Shown: positions 1 to 9,219 of the stretch, piece after piece
Layout: each line of letters begins with the position of its first letter
Numbering within the stretch: position 1 is the first letter of the stretch
Source: Halobacteriales archaeon YIM A00010
GTDB taxonomy: Archaea > Halobacteriota > Halobacteria > Halobacteriales > Haloarculaceae
Length of the DNA: 64,000 nt
Assembly: GCA_025041175.1 (NCBI GenBank)
Contig: JAKCFJ010000004.1
Span: forward strand, 744,001-808,000
Direction of reading: 5' to 3'
The notes under the pieces: model-generated
Told to the model about the DNA's origin: nothing
What the model saw: the letters and a program-made list of their open reading frames with translations, nothing else
Databases searched by the model: none
Position numbers and translations under genes: made by a program

Positions 1-803
1 GTGTAGACGTGGATGCCGCGGATGCCGTACTCGGGGTCGGCGGTGTACGGTGCGAGACCGTCAACGAGGTTGTCGGGCCGGTATCGCCCGCGTGAGCCGA
101 CGAACTGGCGGATGAAGCCGAAGATTCCGCTCGTCTTCGTGAGAAACCGAATCGAATCGCCGACGCCGACCTTCTTGGAGATACCCAGTAGCTTCTCGTA
201 CTTCATCACGCCGGGGATACCCACCTCTACCGGGAGGTTGACGCCACGATCCCGGACCTCCTCGATCCAGTTGACGACAGCGTTGGAGTCGTAGCACAGT
301 TGCGTCGCAATGTACGTCGCGTACGGTGCCTTGTTCTCCATCGACTCGGCGAGCGTCTCGTCGGAGAGGAAATCGTGGCCTTCGGGATAGCCCGTGATTC
401 CTATCTCCTCGAACTCGTATTCGAGGGTCTCTAGCGCGACGAGAAGGTCGTAGGCGGACTCGAACTCGCCGATCGGTTCCTCGCGGTCGCCCCCTGGCAC
501 GAAGATGTCCTCGATGCCGACGGCCGTGAGCCGTTCGCAGATGACGGCGAGCTGCTCCTCGTTGTGTACGTATCTCGCGGAAATGTGCGGAACGACCTCG
601 TAGCCGTCCTTTGCCGCCCGTTCTGCGGCGTCGATCGTCGCTTCGAGCTCTAGTGTGGGCGACGCTGTGATGGTTACGGTTGCCCCGTCCGGTAGATGTT
701 CGACCTGCTCGTCGAAGCTCTCGAACGGCATCAGTTCGAAGCGGGCGTCGGCAAGCAACGACGAGACGGTGTCGGCCGACGCAGCCGAGGGTACGCTAGC
801 CAT
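1..803 (-). CDS. metF: 5,10-methylene-THF reductase (MetF family), cut by window edge
   Basis: The readable part is about 267 residues starting MASVPSAASADT and running off the left edge, so the C-terminus is missing. It reads as the TIM-barrel reductase that interconverts methyl-THF and methylene-THF: family-like stretches include VTITASPTLELEATIDAAERA near the N-terminus, PHISARYV, the FVPGGDREEPIGEFESAYDLL region and an ITGYPEGH motif. The ATG at 803 is preceded by a GGAGGG purine run at good spacing. It lies downstream of, and on the same strand as, the LigM homologue, with a 201-base gap. In Sphingobium the metF gene likewise sits beside ligM, where it oxidises the methyl-THF made by demethylation; the same role is inferred here. 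The family call is firm, the direction of catalysis is inferred. Confidence 0.88.
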   Translation of the reverse strand, partial: MASVPSAASADTVSSLLADARFELMPFESFDEQVEHLPDGATVTITASPTLELEATIDAAERAAKDGYEVVPHISARYVHNEEQLAVICERLTAVGIEDIFVPGGDREEPIGEFESAYDLLVALETLEYEFEEIGITGYPEGHDFLSDETLAESMENKAPYATYIATQLCYDSNAVVNWIEEVRDRGVNLPVEVGIPGVMKYEKLLGISKKVGVGDSIRFLTKTSGIFGFIRQFVGSRGRYRPDNLVDGLAPYTADPEYGIRGIHVY

Positions 804-1004
804 CGCTCCCTCCGACGGATCTGCGGGCTTGCTTGTAACGAGCCGTGATCTCTCTCGGTTCGATCCTCTGACCAGTCGACACTCTAGCCTGACTCGATGG
901 GCACATCGTTTGTGTGGAACAGGATCACACACATAAGCTTTGCTCTCATCGGGCCCACGACGGCGCGAACACGCACCCGACGATTCGGACACAACTGGCT
1001 CGGT

Positions 1005-2354
1005 CTATCGTCTATCCTCGGTGTACGGAACGGGCGCGACGGTCGCGTGGATCTCGGTCTGCTCGTGCCGTTCGATCGCGGGATTTCGGGAGCCGTCGGA
1101 ACTACCCCAGACGAGCGTGACCTCCGTGCCGGGATCGGCGTATTCGACGTCGACGACGGCCAGCGACAGCAGTTCACGTTCGTTGACCATGTACGCCGCC
1201 CACATTGACATCCCGACTGCCTCACCGTCTTTCGACACGGTGTCGTGGTGGGACGCGGACCGCCACGGCACGGGGAGATCGACGAACTTGTTCGTGGGTC
1301 CCTCGCGGAACAGGGAAGCATACACGTCGGCGAGGTCGTCGGCGTTCCATTCGAGGGTCACTTTCTTCCGATCGGGGTCGTCGATCTCCTGTTGCAGCGC
1401 TGCCTTGCCGACGAAGCCGTGGTCGAAGTCGACGATGTGGTCGTAGCCGAGTTCGACCGGCGTCACGTAGTAGTCGGTGATGTCGTCGGAGTTGAGGCTG
1501 CCAGCGATCGAGTAGTGGTACTCGATGTGGCGGGCGTCTAGCCACTCCCGGTAACCGCGCATCTCCTCGCTCTCGTACACGGCGGGCAACGGCATCCCGA
1601 CCCACCCCGAGATGACGGCGGAACTCCCGTAGCTCTTCGCGCCTAGCTGACGAAGTCCGTACCTCTCGCCAGCGTCAAGCACCGACTCTTTGACGGTCTC
1701 GGCGTCCTCCCACGGGCCCCAGAACTCGAAGCCCGCCTCGCCAGCCATTCCATGGCGCAACGCGCGAACCGAACGCCCCTCGATCGTCACGTCTGCGAAG
1801 TTGAAAAAGGGGATGTCGGGCAAGGGGTCTTCCGTCACGTCTTGCATCAACTGGACGGCGTTCGGACCCTGTAGTTGGTACCGGTAGTTTCTCGGCGGTC
1901 CGTCCCGAACACCAGATGTCGCATCCCGATCGGTCGTCACGTCGTAGTCACCGGTCTCCACGTTGTACTGGACCCAGTTGGGTGCTTGTGGAGGACCGAC
2001 GAGGACGAACGCCTGGTCGGCGAGGTGAAAGAGGATCCCGTCGCCGATCAAGTATCCATCGGGGTTCGCAAGGACGAGTTGCTTCGCCTGCCCGGGTTCG
2101 AATCCCTCGAAGCTGTTGACGGCTAGTTCGGTGAACAGCGCCAGCGCGTCGGGTCCCTCGATCCAGTAGTCGACCATGTGGTGTGACTGGTCAGCGAACG
2201 AGCACGTCTCCGCCCAAGCACGTTGCTCTTCGATCCAATGGGTGTGCTCGTCAGGAACGACGGGAAAGCCAAACGATCCCCCTCCCCTGTTCCGCAGCAG
2301 TTCGACGGACGAGTCGGCCTCTTCTAGGACTTCCTGTAGATTTCGGTCGCTCAT
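1005..2354 (-). CDS. ligM: LigM-like THF-dependent O-demethylase, copy 1
   Basis: 449 residues, close to the 471 of Sphingobium LigM, the enzyme that moves the O-methyl of vanillate or 3-O-methylgallate to THF. From memory of LigM the whole chain aligns: DQSHHM (55-60), NSFEGFEPGQAKQ, the LRHGMAGEAGFEFWGP block, then KSYGSS with Tyr242 at the place of LigM's catalytic Tyr247, and an IEDYYV-type segment seen here as ITDYYVTP. The GcvT-like fold is shared with aminomethyltransferases and DMSP demethylase, but the LigM-type motifs argue against glycine cleavage. ATG 2354 (MSDRNLQEVL) matches the LigM N-terminus; a GTG 15 bases upstream is possible. A 221-base internal block is nearly identical to copy 2. 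The actual methyl donor is unknown. Confidence 0.82.
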   Translation of the reverse strand: MSDRNLQEVLEEADSSVELLRNRGGGSFGFPVVPDEHTHWIEEQRAWAETCSFADQSHHMVDYWIEGPDALALFTELAVNSFEGFEPGQAKQLVLANPDGYLIGDGILFHLADQAFVLVGPPQAPNWVQYNVETGDYDVTTDRDATSGVRDGPPRNYRYQLQGPNAVQLMQDVTEDPLPDIPFFNFADVTIEGRSVRALRHGMAGEAGFEFWGPWEDAETVKESVLDAGERYGLRQLGAKSYGSSAVISGWVGMPLPAVYESEEMRGYREWLDARHIEYHYSIAGSLNSDDITDYYVTPVELGYDHIVDFDHGFVGKAALQQEIDDPDRKKVTLEWNADDLADVYASLFREGPTNKFVDLPVPWRSASHHDTVSKDGEAVGMSMWAAYMVNERELLSLAVVDVEYADPGTEVTLVWGSSDGSRNPAIERHEQTEIHATVAPVPYTEDRR

Positions 2355-2529
2355 TTGGAGTCGTACCACGTGCTTTCGACCGAACCCACCTAACCGTTAC
2401 TACTGGAATCATCACCGGGCTATCGTCCCATCTCCCGAGCGCAGAAGATGGCTTCCGACCACGGACGCCTCTGGCGTTCGAACGCGGTACGATCACTATT
2501 CAACCCATGAGGCGTGACCACACATCAGC

Positions 2530-2546
2530 ATCCGATTATATCGGAT
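2530..2546. promoter_or_regulatory. Perfect 7-bp dyad, putative operator
   Basis: Half-sites ATCCGAT and ATCGGAT flank a TAT centre. The same architecture recurs at 2814-2830, which supports a specific DNA-binding site rather than chance. It lies about 180 bases upstream of the ligM copy 1 start. The binding protein is unknown; an IclR-type regulator (one intact gene lies at 36.5 kb) is one possibility. Confidence 0.5.
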
Positions 2547-2813
2547 CAAATCTCATATCGAATCAAAAAATAAGCAAAAATGCAAAATAAGTCGTTCAAC
2601 CGCGGGAGACGGTCCGTGCGTGCTCTACGGCCACGTATTACTGCGACTCCAGGTTCACCGCGGAAACGTGGTCGGACCCGCTGGCCGTGCCGACGGGCAG
2701 CAAAACGATCTAGATTTACAAGATTAGGTCTGTAAACCTTCGTCTCCATCCAGTGGTTGACGGGTCCATTTGCGTAATTCGTCGCTGTGGATGGGTGTTC
2801 ATCTCGCACAGAC

Positions 2814-2830
2814 ATCCGAATATTTCGGAT
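2814..2830. promoter_or_regulatory. Perfect 7-bp dyad, second putative operator
   Basis: Half-sites ATCCGAA and TTCGGAT flank a TAT centre. With the site at 2530-2546 it gives the consensus ATCCGAWTATWTCGGAT. The two centres are 284 bases apart in the same intergenic region. Confidence 0.5.
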
Positions 2831-3136
2831 AAATTTCCCGAGACCGATGACCCACTGCTCCGAGGCCGTCGCTCGATTTCCTCGTTTGAAGTGATCTTGA
2901 TGTGGGCATCGGTCAGAAACGGCTATGACGCCATCGGACCCGAAACAAGGTTTCTCAGTCTCGGTCCGTCAGTTTTCCGTGGATCGGTCGCGTTCGATCA
3001 ATTGCGCCGACGATAGGGATACCGTGCTGTCCCGATCGCTAGCCCCGAATTTGAAGCGGATCAGATTCACTGGTGTTCCTCGTTTCGCCAACGTCGTCCT
3101 CATACAATCGAACCGAGACAGGGATCGCCGCGCTGC

Positions 3137-3538
3137 TCATTCCGTCGCTTCTTCGATAGTCGCGTGGATCTCGTCGGGGATCTCGACCGGTTCGTTGTCG
3201 TCGAGTCTGACGCAGACGTGCTGTTCGTGGCCCTCGAATGCGGGTGAACCGTCCTCATGTGTCGCTTCGAAATTCATACCGAGGCTCTTCGTGCCCAGGT
3301 CCGGGTCGACCGTGAAGGTGAGAACGTCACCAACCTCGACTGGCTTCTCGAACTCCATGTCCATCGCAACGATCGGGAAACTCACGTTGTACTCGTCGTG
3401 GAGGTCCCAGTACGCGATGCCCAGTTCGTCCAGGAACTCCTCGCCGGACTGGTGCATTGCCTCGACGAGACGCGGGTAGTACGCGATGCCGTGTGGGTCG
3501 ACGTGACCCCACGCACACTTCCATTGGTGTTCGAACAT
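3137..3538 (-). CDS. Hot-dog acyl-CoA thioesterase (4HBT family)
   Basis: 133 residues starting MFEHQWKCAWGHVDPHGI. The N-terminal VDPHGIAYYPRLVEAMHQ segment corresponds to the 4-hydroxybenzoyl-CoA thioesterase signature in which an Asp near the loop serves catalysis, followed by the long hot-dog helix. It would hydrolyse an acyl- or aroyl-CoA in the cytoplasm. A longer reading to 3637 adds 33 basic, low-complexity residues unlike the family, so ATG 3538 is preferred. It is transcribed divergently from the acyl-CoA synthetase at 3674, which suggests both act on the same CoA thioester pool. The substrate cannot be read from the sequence. Confidence 0.75.
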   Translation of the reverse strand: MFEHQWKCAWGHVDPHGIAYYPRLVEAMHQSGEEFLDELGIAYWDLHDEYNVSFPIVAMDMEFEKPVEVGDVLTFTVDPDLGTKSLGMNFEATHEDGSPAFEGHEQHVCVRLDDNEPVEIPDEIHATIEEATE

Positions 3539-3642
3539 CGTTTGCTGAACGACAGCACTGGATAAATAGATTTTCCTGGGCCGACGGCTGAGACGGCGAC
3601 GGTCCTCGTTCGGTGTCTGACGACTGGCTTCGTTCACTGAAC

Positions 3643-3652
3643 ATTTAACTTA
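3643..3652 (+). promoter_or_regulatory. TATA-like box for acyl-CoA synthetase
   Basis: ATTTAACTTA centred about 26 bases before the ATG at 3674, the geometry of a haloarchaeal promoter producing a leaderless transcript. Confidence 0.45.
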
Positions 3653-3673
3653 TCGGAATACCAGGCGGACAGT

Positions 3674-5230
3674 ATGCACCAAACGTCAACAGTCGACGTA
3701 CCTCCTATCAAGCAACTTTCGAGCATCGCGGCGGAGAACAATGCCGACCGAACGGCGTTCGGCAACGGTATCGATGGGCGGACCGTCACCTGGCAGGAGT
3801 TCGACGAAGAGAGCAAACGGGCCGCCAACGGCCTCCGCGAGTACGTAAAGCAGGGCGACCGCGTCGCGTTCCTCTGTGAGAACTCCCTCGAACACACCAT
3901 CCTCTGGAACGGCACGCAAAAGGCCGGTTGCGTCGGTTCAAACCTCCATATCAGGGCATCACCGGAGACGGTGACCCACTGCATCGACACGTTTCGGCCG
4001 CGGGTGCTCGTCGTCGACTCGTCGACCTCGGTGTTCTTCGAAGAGCGCATCCGGGATTCGATCACGACGGACTTCGCTGCGGTCGTAACGACGGGCGAAC
4101 CACGCACCGAGTACGAGCGATCGATAGCGGATCTCACGGCCGATGTGCCGGCCACCGAACCCGACGTCAGGGATGGGGAAGACGACATCGCAGTCGTGAT
4201 GTGGACCTCGGGGACCACCGGGAAGCCGAAGGGGTGGTGTTTCACGAATCGCGCCCTGTACCTGCGCGGGTCCATGCTCGTCGACGTCATGGACATCAAT
4301 CGCTCGACGCGACAACCCAGCGTGTTCACCCCCTCGTTTGCGGCCTGGTACTCGGTGTTGTTGCCAGCGCTCATCTCGAACGCGAGCACGTACTTCCACA
4401 GTGACTGGACCGCCGAGACGTACCTGCGCGCGATCGACGAGAACGAGATGACCACAGCACTGCTGGTGCCGACGATGTGGCGGGAGATACTCAACCTGGA
4501 GAACTTCGACGACTACGACACGAGTTCACTGAAATCCGCCACGTCTGCGGGCGAGGTGCTCGACTCGAACACGCTGGAAGCGCTTCGATCGAATGTCTGT
4601 GAGGTGGTGAAAAACTCGTACGCGGCGACGGAGGCGTACGCCACCGTGATGATGAACGACGAACTCGAAGGCGACCGAATCCAGAGCGTAGGGAAACCCG
4701 TTCCCGGCGCGCAGGTCCGGGTCGTCGAGGAGGGTGGCTCTTACGAAGACGTTCTCCCGCCTAGTGAGATTGGGGAACTCGCCGTCAAGGCTCCCGACTG
4801 CCCGGTCTGGGCGTGGGAACGGTCCGATAAGACGGAGGAGGCTTTCGAGGACGGGTGGTGGTACTCCGGCGATCTCGGCTACCGCGACGAAGACGGGTTT
4901 CTCTATCTCGAGGGACGCAGCGATTTCCTGATCATGTCCAGGGGGATCAAGGTGTATCCCGCGCCGGTCGAGGAGCGTCTCAACGAGCACCCCGGTGTCG
5001 AGGAGTCAGCAGTCGTCGGTGTCGAGGACGAAGAGTACGGCGAACGGGTGACTGCCTACGTCTACCGGTCGAATTCGGATCTAACTGTCGAGGAACTGGA
5101 CGAGTGGTGTCTGGCGAGCGGCCAGCTCGCGCGACTCGAACGACCGCGGGAGTACTACTTCGTCGAGCAACCGCTTCCCCGGACAGCGACGGGGAAACTC
5201 GACCGCAACGCCACCTACGAACAGTTCTAA
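3674..5230 (+). CDS. AMP-forming acyl-CoA synthetase / ligase
   Basis: 518 residues of the ANL superfamily. The phosphate-binding loop TSGTTGKPKG sits at about 178-187, the hinge region reads YSGDLGYRDEDG followed by GRSDFLIMSRG, and the C-terminal catalytic lysine lies in TATGKLDR close to the end. It activates a carboxylic acid to the acyl-AMP and then the CoA ester. It is shorter than acetyl-CoA synthetase and looks like the FadD/benzoate-CoA ligase group, but I cannot name the acid. Its divergent thioesterase neighbour and the downstream LigM homologue suggest an acid released from, or carrying, a methyl ether; this is inference. Confidence 0.85.
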   Translation: MHQTSTVDVPPIKQLSSIAAENNADRTAFGNGIDGRTVTWQEFDEESKRAANGLREYVKQGDRVAFLCENSLEHTILWNGTQKAGCVGSNLHIRASPETVTHCIDTFRPRVLVVDSSTSVFFEERIRDSITTDFAAVVTTGEPRTEYERSIADLTADVPATEPDVRDGEDDIAVVMWTSGTTGKPKGWCFTNRALYLRGSMLVDVMDINRSTRQPSVFTPSFAAWYSVLLPALISNASTYFHSDWTAETYLRAIDENEMTTALLVPTMWREILNLENFDDYDTSSLKSATSAGEVLDSNTLEALRSNVCEVVKNSYAATEAYATVMMNDELEGDRIQSVGKPVPGAQVRVVEEGGSYEDVLPPSEIGELAVKAPDCPVWAWERSDKTEEAFEDGWWYSGDLGYRDEDGFLYLEGRSDFLIMSRGIKVYPAPVEERLNEHPGVEESAVVGVEDEEYGERVTAYVYRSNSDLTVEELDEWCLASGQLARLERPREYYFVEQPLPRTATGKLDRNATYEQF

Positions 5231-5262
5231 CGTGTCTCCTGACGGTGGCGCTGCGTACGAAA

Positions 5263-5272
5263 TACTTAAGTA
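5263..5272 (+). promoter_or_regulatory. TATA-like box for ligM copy 2
   Basis: TACTTAAGTA lies about 30-38 bases before ATG 5301 and would place transcription start a few bases before that ATG. It argues against the in-frame TTG at 5292 as the main start. Confidence 0.4.
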
Positions 5273-5300
5273 AGAGACGAGCGATCTCTCGTTGTATCCA

Positions 5301-6656
5301 ATGAGTCGGGAAAGACAATGGTCCTTTAGCGACAGCATGAAAGAAGCCATCGAGGCTGCTGGGAATCCGGTCTGGTTGATGCGTGATCTCGGCGTCGGGC
5401 GGTTCACCGACCTCCCTGATGAGTACACCCACTGGATCGAGGAGCAACGCGCGTGGCGCGAGTCGGTTGCGCTTGCTGACCAGTCTTACCACATGACCGA
5501 TCTCCGGTTCGAGGGGCCGGATTCGATCGAACTCCTCGAGCGGTTCGGCGTCAACAGTTTCGAGGGCTTCGAACCCGGGCAGGCGAAGCAACTCGTCGTT
5601 GCGAACCCGAACGGGAAGTTCATCGGCGATGCTATCCTCTTTCACCTCGAGAAAGACACGTTCCTGAGCGTGGGTGCCGCGGCGGCCCACAACTGGCTCC
5701 TGTACCAGATCGAGACAGGCGACTACGACGTCACCGGCGATCTGCAGGGACGCCCCGTGGCGATGAGTGATGATCCGACGACGTATCGCTATCAGGTCCA
5801 GGGGCCCGACGCCGTCGCCACCATGGAAGACGCCGCGGACGAACCCCTGCCGGATCTCGGCTTCTTCAACTTCGAGACGATCACTATCGACGGCTACGAA
5901 GTCAACCTCCTGCGCCACGGGATGGCTGGCGAGGCGGGCTTCGAGTTCTGGGGCCCGTGGAAGGATGCCGACGAGATCAAACGTGCCATCCTCGATGCCG
6001 GAGAGGAGTACGGAATCCGTCGTCTCGGTGCCCAGAGCTACCAGACGGCCAACGCTATCCTCGGATGGCTCCCCCTCACGGTACCAGCGATTTACGACGA
6101 GGGCATGGACGACTACCTGGAGTGGCTCGATGTCGGTCAAGGTCTCCTGTCTATCGGTGGGAGCTTCGACTCCGACGATATCACCGACTACTACGTGACG
6201 CCGGTCGAACTCGGCTACGACCACATCGTCGACTTCGACCACGACTTCGTCGGCAAGGCAGCGCTGCAACAGGAGATCGACGACCCCGATCGGAAGAAAG
6301 TGTCCCTCGAATGGAACGCTGAGGACCTCGCCGACGTGTATGCCTCCCTGTTCCGCGAGGGACCCACGAACAAGTTCGTCGATCTTCCCCACCCCCGCTC
6401 CTCGGCGTGCCACTACGACGAGGTCCGAAAGGACGGTGGCATGATCGGCATCTCGACGGACAAGAGCTACGTCTACAACGAGCGAGAGATGCTGTCGCTG
6501 GCCGTCGTCGACGACGAGTACGCCGATCCCGGTACGGAGGTCACGCTCGTCTGGGGTGAACCCGAGGACAACACGAACGCCAAAGTCGAACGACACGAGC
6601 AGACCGAGATTCGCGCGACCGTCGCGCCCGCGCCGTATGGACGGGACAATCGATAA
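5301..6656 (+). CDS. ligM: LigM-like THF-dependent O-demethylase, copy 2
   Basis: 451 residues, the same family as copy 1 and full length compared with LigM. Key stretches are DQSYHM (60-65), NSFEGFEPGQAKQ (85-97), LRHGMAGEAGFEFWGP (204-219) and QSYQTAN with Tyr247 at the position of the catalytic tyrosine of LigM. Product would be methyl-THF plus a demethylated phenol or alcohol. It follows the acyl-CoA synthetase by 70 bases with its own TATA box. N-terminal halves of the copies differ clearly, while bases 6169-6389 are about 97% identical to copy 1, suggesting gene conversion. Divergence in the substrate region (SYHM here, SHHM in copy 1) suggests different methyl donors. Confidence 0.82.
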   Translation: MSRERQWSFSDSMKEAIEAAGNPVWLMRDLGVGRFTDLPDEYTHWIEEQRAWRESVALADQSYHMTDLRFEGPDSIELLERFGVNSFEGFEPGQAKQLVVANPNGKFIGDAILFHLEKDTFLSVGAAAAHNWLLYQIETGDYDVTGDLQGRPVAMSDDPTTYRYQVQGPDAVATMEDAADEPLPDLGFFNFETITIDGYEVNLLRHGMAGEAGFEFWGPWKDADEIKRAILDAGEEYGIRRLGAQSYQTANAILGWLPLTVPAIYDEGMDDYLEWLDVGQGLLSIGGSFDSDDITDYYVTPVELGYDHIVDFDHDFVGKAALQQEIDDPDRKKVSLEWNAEDLADVYASLFREGPTNKFVDLPHPRSSACHYDEVRKDGGMIGISTDKSYVYNEREMLSLAVVDDEYADPGTEVTLVWGEPEDNTNAKVERHEQTEIRATVAPAPYGRDNR

Positions 6657-6712
6657 CCACCGCTCACCGGACGGAGTGGCCGGTAGACCGGTCACACACC
6701 GATCGACAGTAG

Positions 6713-6720
6713 ATTAATAC
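6713..6720 (+). promoter_or_regulatory. TATA-like box for folCP
   Basis: ATTAATAC is centred about 27 bases before the ATG at 6744, fitting a leaderless transcript. Confidence 0.4.
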
Positions 6721-6743
6721 ACCCATATCCACACAGCAAAACC

Positions 6744-9191
6744 ATGGAGTACTACGAGGCGGTCAATTACATTACTGACCTGAAACATTCGCGGATGAAA
6801 CTGGGAACGGAGACGACGGCCGCAATGCTCGACCACCTCGGGAACCCACACGAGGGCGTCGCTTTCGTCCAGGTCGCCGGATCGAACGGGAAAGGGAGCA
6901 CGGCGCGGATGCTCGAAAGCATTCTTCGGAGTGCCGGGCTGACGGTCGGTCTGTACACGTCGCCGGACCTGAGCGACATCCGCGAACGAATCACGATCGA
7001 CGGACGGAAGATCCGCAAGGAGACGTTTCGGTCGTTCGTCGAGCGGATTCGCCCGTTCGTCGCCGAGCAGGCCGCCACCGGCGACTCTCCGACGCATTTC
7101 GAGGTGCTCACCGTGCTCGCGCTGGCGACCTTCGGTGAACGCGACGTCGATGTCGCTGTCCTCGAGGTCGGCATCGGCGGGCGGTACGACGCAACGAGCG
7201 TTGTCGACCCCGTTGGGAGTGCTGTCACGACCGTCAGTCTCGAACACACTGATCTCCTGGGCGATACGGTCGGCGAGATTGCCCGCGACAAGGTACAGGT
7301 TGCACCCGCCGACGCGCCGCTAGTCACGGGCGCGACGGGCGAGGCGCTCGCCACCATTCGTGAGGAGACCGACACAGTGACAGTGGGGGCGGACGGTACA
7401 GACGTCACGGTTACGACGAACGGTTTGGTCTCCTCGACCGAGCAATCGATCTCGATTGACGGCCCCGACTGGTCCGTCGACACGCGGCTTCGACTCATGG
7501 GAGACTACCAGGCCGTCAACGCCGGTATCGCCGCCACGCTCGCGCGGCAGGTGACCGACGTTCCGGCGTCGACCGTCGCGGACGGTTTGTGGCGCGCACG
7601 TTGGCCGGGCCGATTCGAAGTGATGGACACCGACCCGTTCGTGGTCCTCGACGGGGCGCACAACCCGGACGCGTGTGCGAAACTCGCCGACCTCGTCGAG
7701 CGCTACGATTTCGAGGACCGACACGTCGTCTTCGGCGCGATGAACGACAAGGACCACGAACGGATGGTCACCAACCTGCCCGAGGCGGACACGATGACAC
7801 TCTGTCGACCGGACGTCGGTCGAGCAGAGAGTGTAGAGACGCTGAAACGCGTCGTGAATCCGGAACCCGACACTGATGTCGCCGTCGCCCCATCCGTTCT
7901 CGCCGCGGTCGATAGGGTGCTCGAAATGGCCGAGACTGACGACTTCGTGCTCGTGACTGGATCGCTGTACACCGTTGCGGAGGCCCGCGACCGGTGGATG
8001 CAACCCCGAGCGCGGATCACATCCCGGGCGACTGCGCGCGAGACCCTCTCGAATACGGACGTCGCTTCCGCCCGAACGCGGGAGATCGTCGACAGCGCTG
8101 CCCACCGGACGATCAGGGCCTGTGTCCGCCCAGCCCAGGCCGAGCGGCTCAAAGAGGTGATGCTCTCTCTGGGTGGCACGGCCGCCGTCTCGGGCATCGA
8201 GAATCACCATCAACCCGTCGATATCGTCCTGAACGGATCGGTCGCCCAGCTCGACCGACTTGTCGAACGGATTGACGACGGATCACGGACGCTGTCCCAT
8301 GTGGCCGACCAGATCCGTTCCCTGTTACACCCCGACGCGTCGGACGGCAACCGGACCTATCCGTGGGAATCCGGCACGGTCGTGATGGGGATCCTGAACG
8401 TCACTACTGACAGCTTCTACGACGGCGGCACGTACGTCAACCCCGACGACGCCGTCGACCACGCTGTGCGGATGGTTCGCAACGGGGCGGACATCGTGGA
8501 TGTCGGCGGTGAGAGCACGCGACCCGGTGCCGACCCGGTCACCGAATCCACTGAAATCGATCGTATTATGCCGGTGCTCGACCGACTGCGCGATCTGGAC
8601 GCATTCGTCTCAGTGGATACGCGCAAACCGGGCGTCGCCGAGACGGCCCTCGAAGCGGGTGCGGACATGATCAACGACGTCTCGGGACTTGACGATCCCA
8701 CGATGGCTGACATCGTCGCCCGTCACGACGTTCCCGTGGTGGTGATGCACAGCGTCGAGACGCCGGTCGCCTCCGATCGGATGGTCGGATACGACGACGT
8801 GGTGGACGACATCCTCCGGAAACTCACGGAGCGAGTCGCTATAGCCGAACGCGCAGGAATCGACCGGTCGAACATCGTCGTTGACCCCGGCATCGGCTTC
8901 GGAAAGACCGCGGCGGACAGTTTCGAACTCGTCGATCGTCTTGAGGAGTTCCGGAGTCTGGGCTGTCCGGTTCTCGTCGGCCACTCCCACAAGTCGATGT
9001 TTGCATCCATCGACTGCGAGTTCGACGAACGACTGTGGCCGACTGTCGCCGTGTCGGCGATGGCCGCCGAGCGAGGGGCGGACATCGTTCGCGTCCACGA
9101 CGTGAAGGAGAACGTAGCGGCCGTCCGGGCAGCGACGGCGACCAAGGTGCGAACGCGTCGGGGAATCGCTGACGATACTGATGGATGGTGA
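6744..9191 (+). CDS. folCP: Bifunctional folylpolyglutamate/dihydrofolate synthase - dihydropteroate synthase
   Basis: 815 residues. The FolC half shows the P-loop GSNGKGST (46-53), YTSPDL and DGAHNPDAC. The FolP half begins near residue 540 with VMGILNVTTDSF, followed by GGESTRPGA at about 587-596, and ends with the conserved GHSHKSMF region. FolP joins pABA to the pterin diphosphate; FolC adds glutamate. This fusion is known from haloarchaea (for example Haloferax), which supports the lineage call. Here it sits next to folate-consuming demethylases and ahead of pabBA, so the likely context is cofactor supply for the methyl-transfer module. Whether it is the cell's only copy cannot be told from this window. 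Confidence 0.92.
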   Translation: MEYYEAVNYITDLKHSRMKLGTETTAAMLDHLGNPHEGVAFVQVAGSNGKGSTARMLESILRSAGLTVGLYTSPDLSDIRERITIDGRKIRKETFRSFVERIRPFVAEQAATGDSPTHFEVLTVLALATFGERDVDVAVLEVGIGGRYDATSVVDPVGSAVTTVSLEHTDLLGDTVGEIARDKVQVAPADAPLVTGATGEALATIREETDTVTVGADGTDVTVTTNGLVSSTEQSISIDGPDWSVDTRLRLMGDYQAVNAGIAATLARQVTDVPASTVADGLWRARWPGRFEVMDTDPFVVLDGAHNPDACAKLADLVERYDFEDRHVVFGAMNDKDHERMVTNLPEADTMTLCRPDVGRAESVETLKRVVNPEPDTDVAVAPSVLAAVDRVLEMAETDDFVLVTGSLYTVAEARDRWMQPRARITSRATARETLSNTDVASARTREIVDSAAHRTIRACVRPAQAERLKEVMLSLGGTAAVSGIENHHQPVDIVLNGSVAQLDRLVERIDDGSRTLSHVADQIRSLLHPDASDGNRTYPWESGTVVMGILNVTTDSFYDGGTYVNPDDAVDHAVRMVRNGADIVDVGGESTRPGADPVTESTEIDRIMPVLDRLRDLDAFVSVDTRKPGVAETALEAGADMINDVSGLDDPTMADIVARHDVPVVVMHSVETPVASDRMVGYDDVVDDILRKLTERVAIAERAGIDRSNIVVDPGIGFGKTAADSFELVDRLEEFRSLGCPVLVGHSHKSMFASIDCEFDERLWPTVAVSAMAAERGADIVRVHDVKENVAAVRAATATKVRTRRGIADDTDGW

Positions 9192-9219
9192 CAATGATAC
9201 TGATGAAAATCGTTTCGTT

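Larger units (their letters stand above)
2355..3136. other. Non-coding gap with two palindromes
   Basis: About 780 bases between the 5' end of ligM copy 1 and the 3' end of the thioesterase, both on the minus strand. I see no credible protein gene. It contains an AT-rich patch at about 2545-2590 and two 17-base palindromes of the same type (2530-2546 and 2814-2830), so it is probably the control region of the minus-strand ligM-metF pair. Confidence 0.5.

Noticed and set aside
1005-2354. Glycine cleavage T-protein (GcvT)
   Set aside because: The fold family is shared, but motifs match LigM along the full length, and no gcvH or gcvP genes are near.
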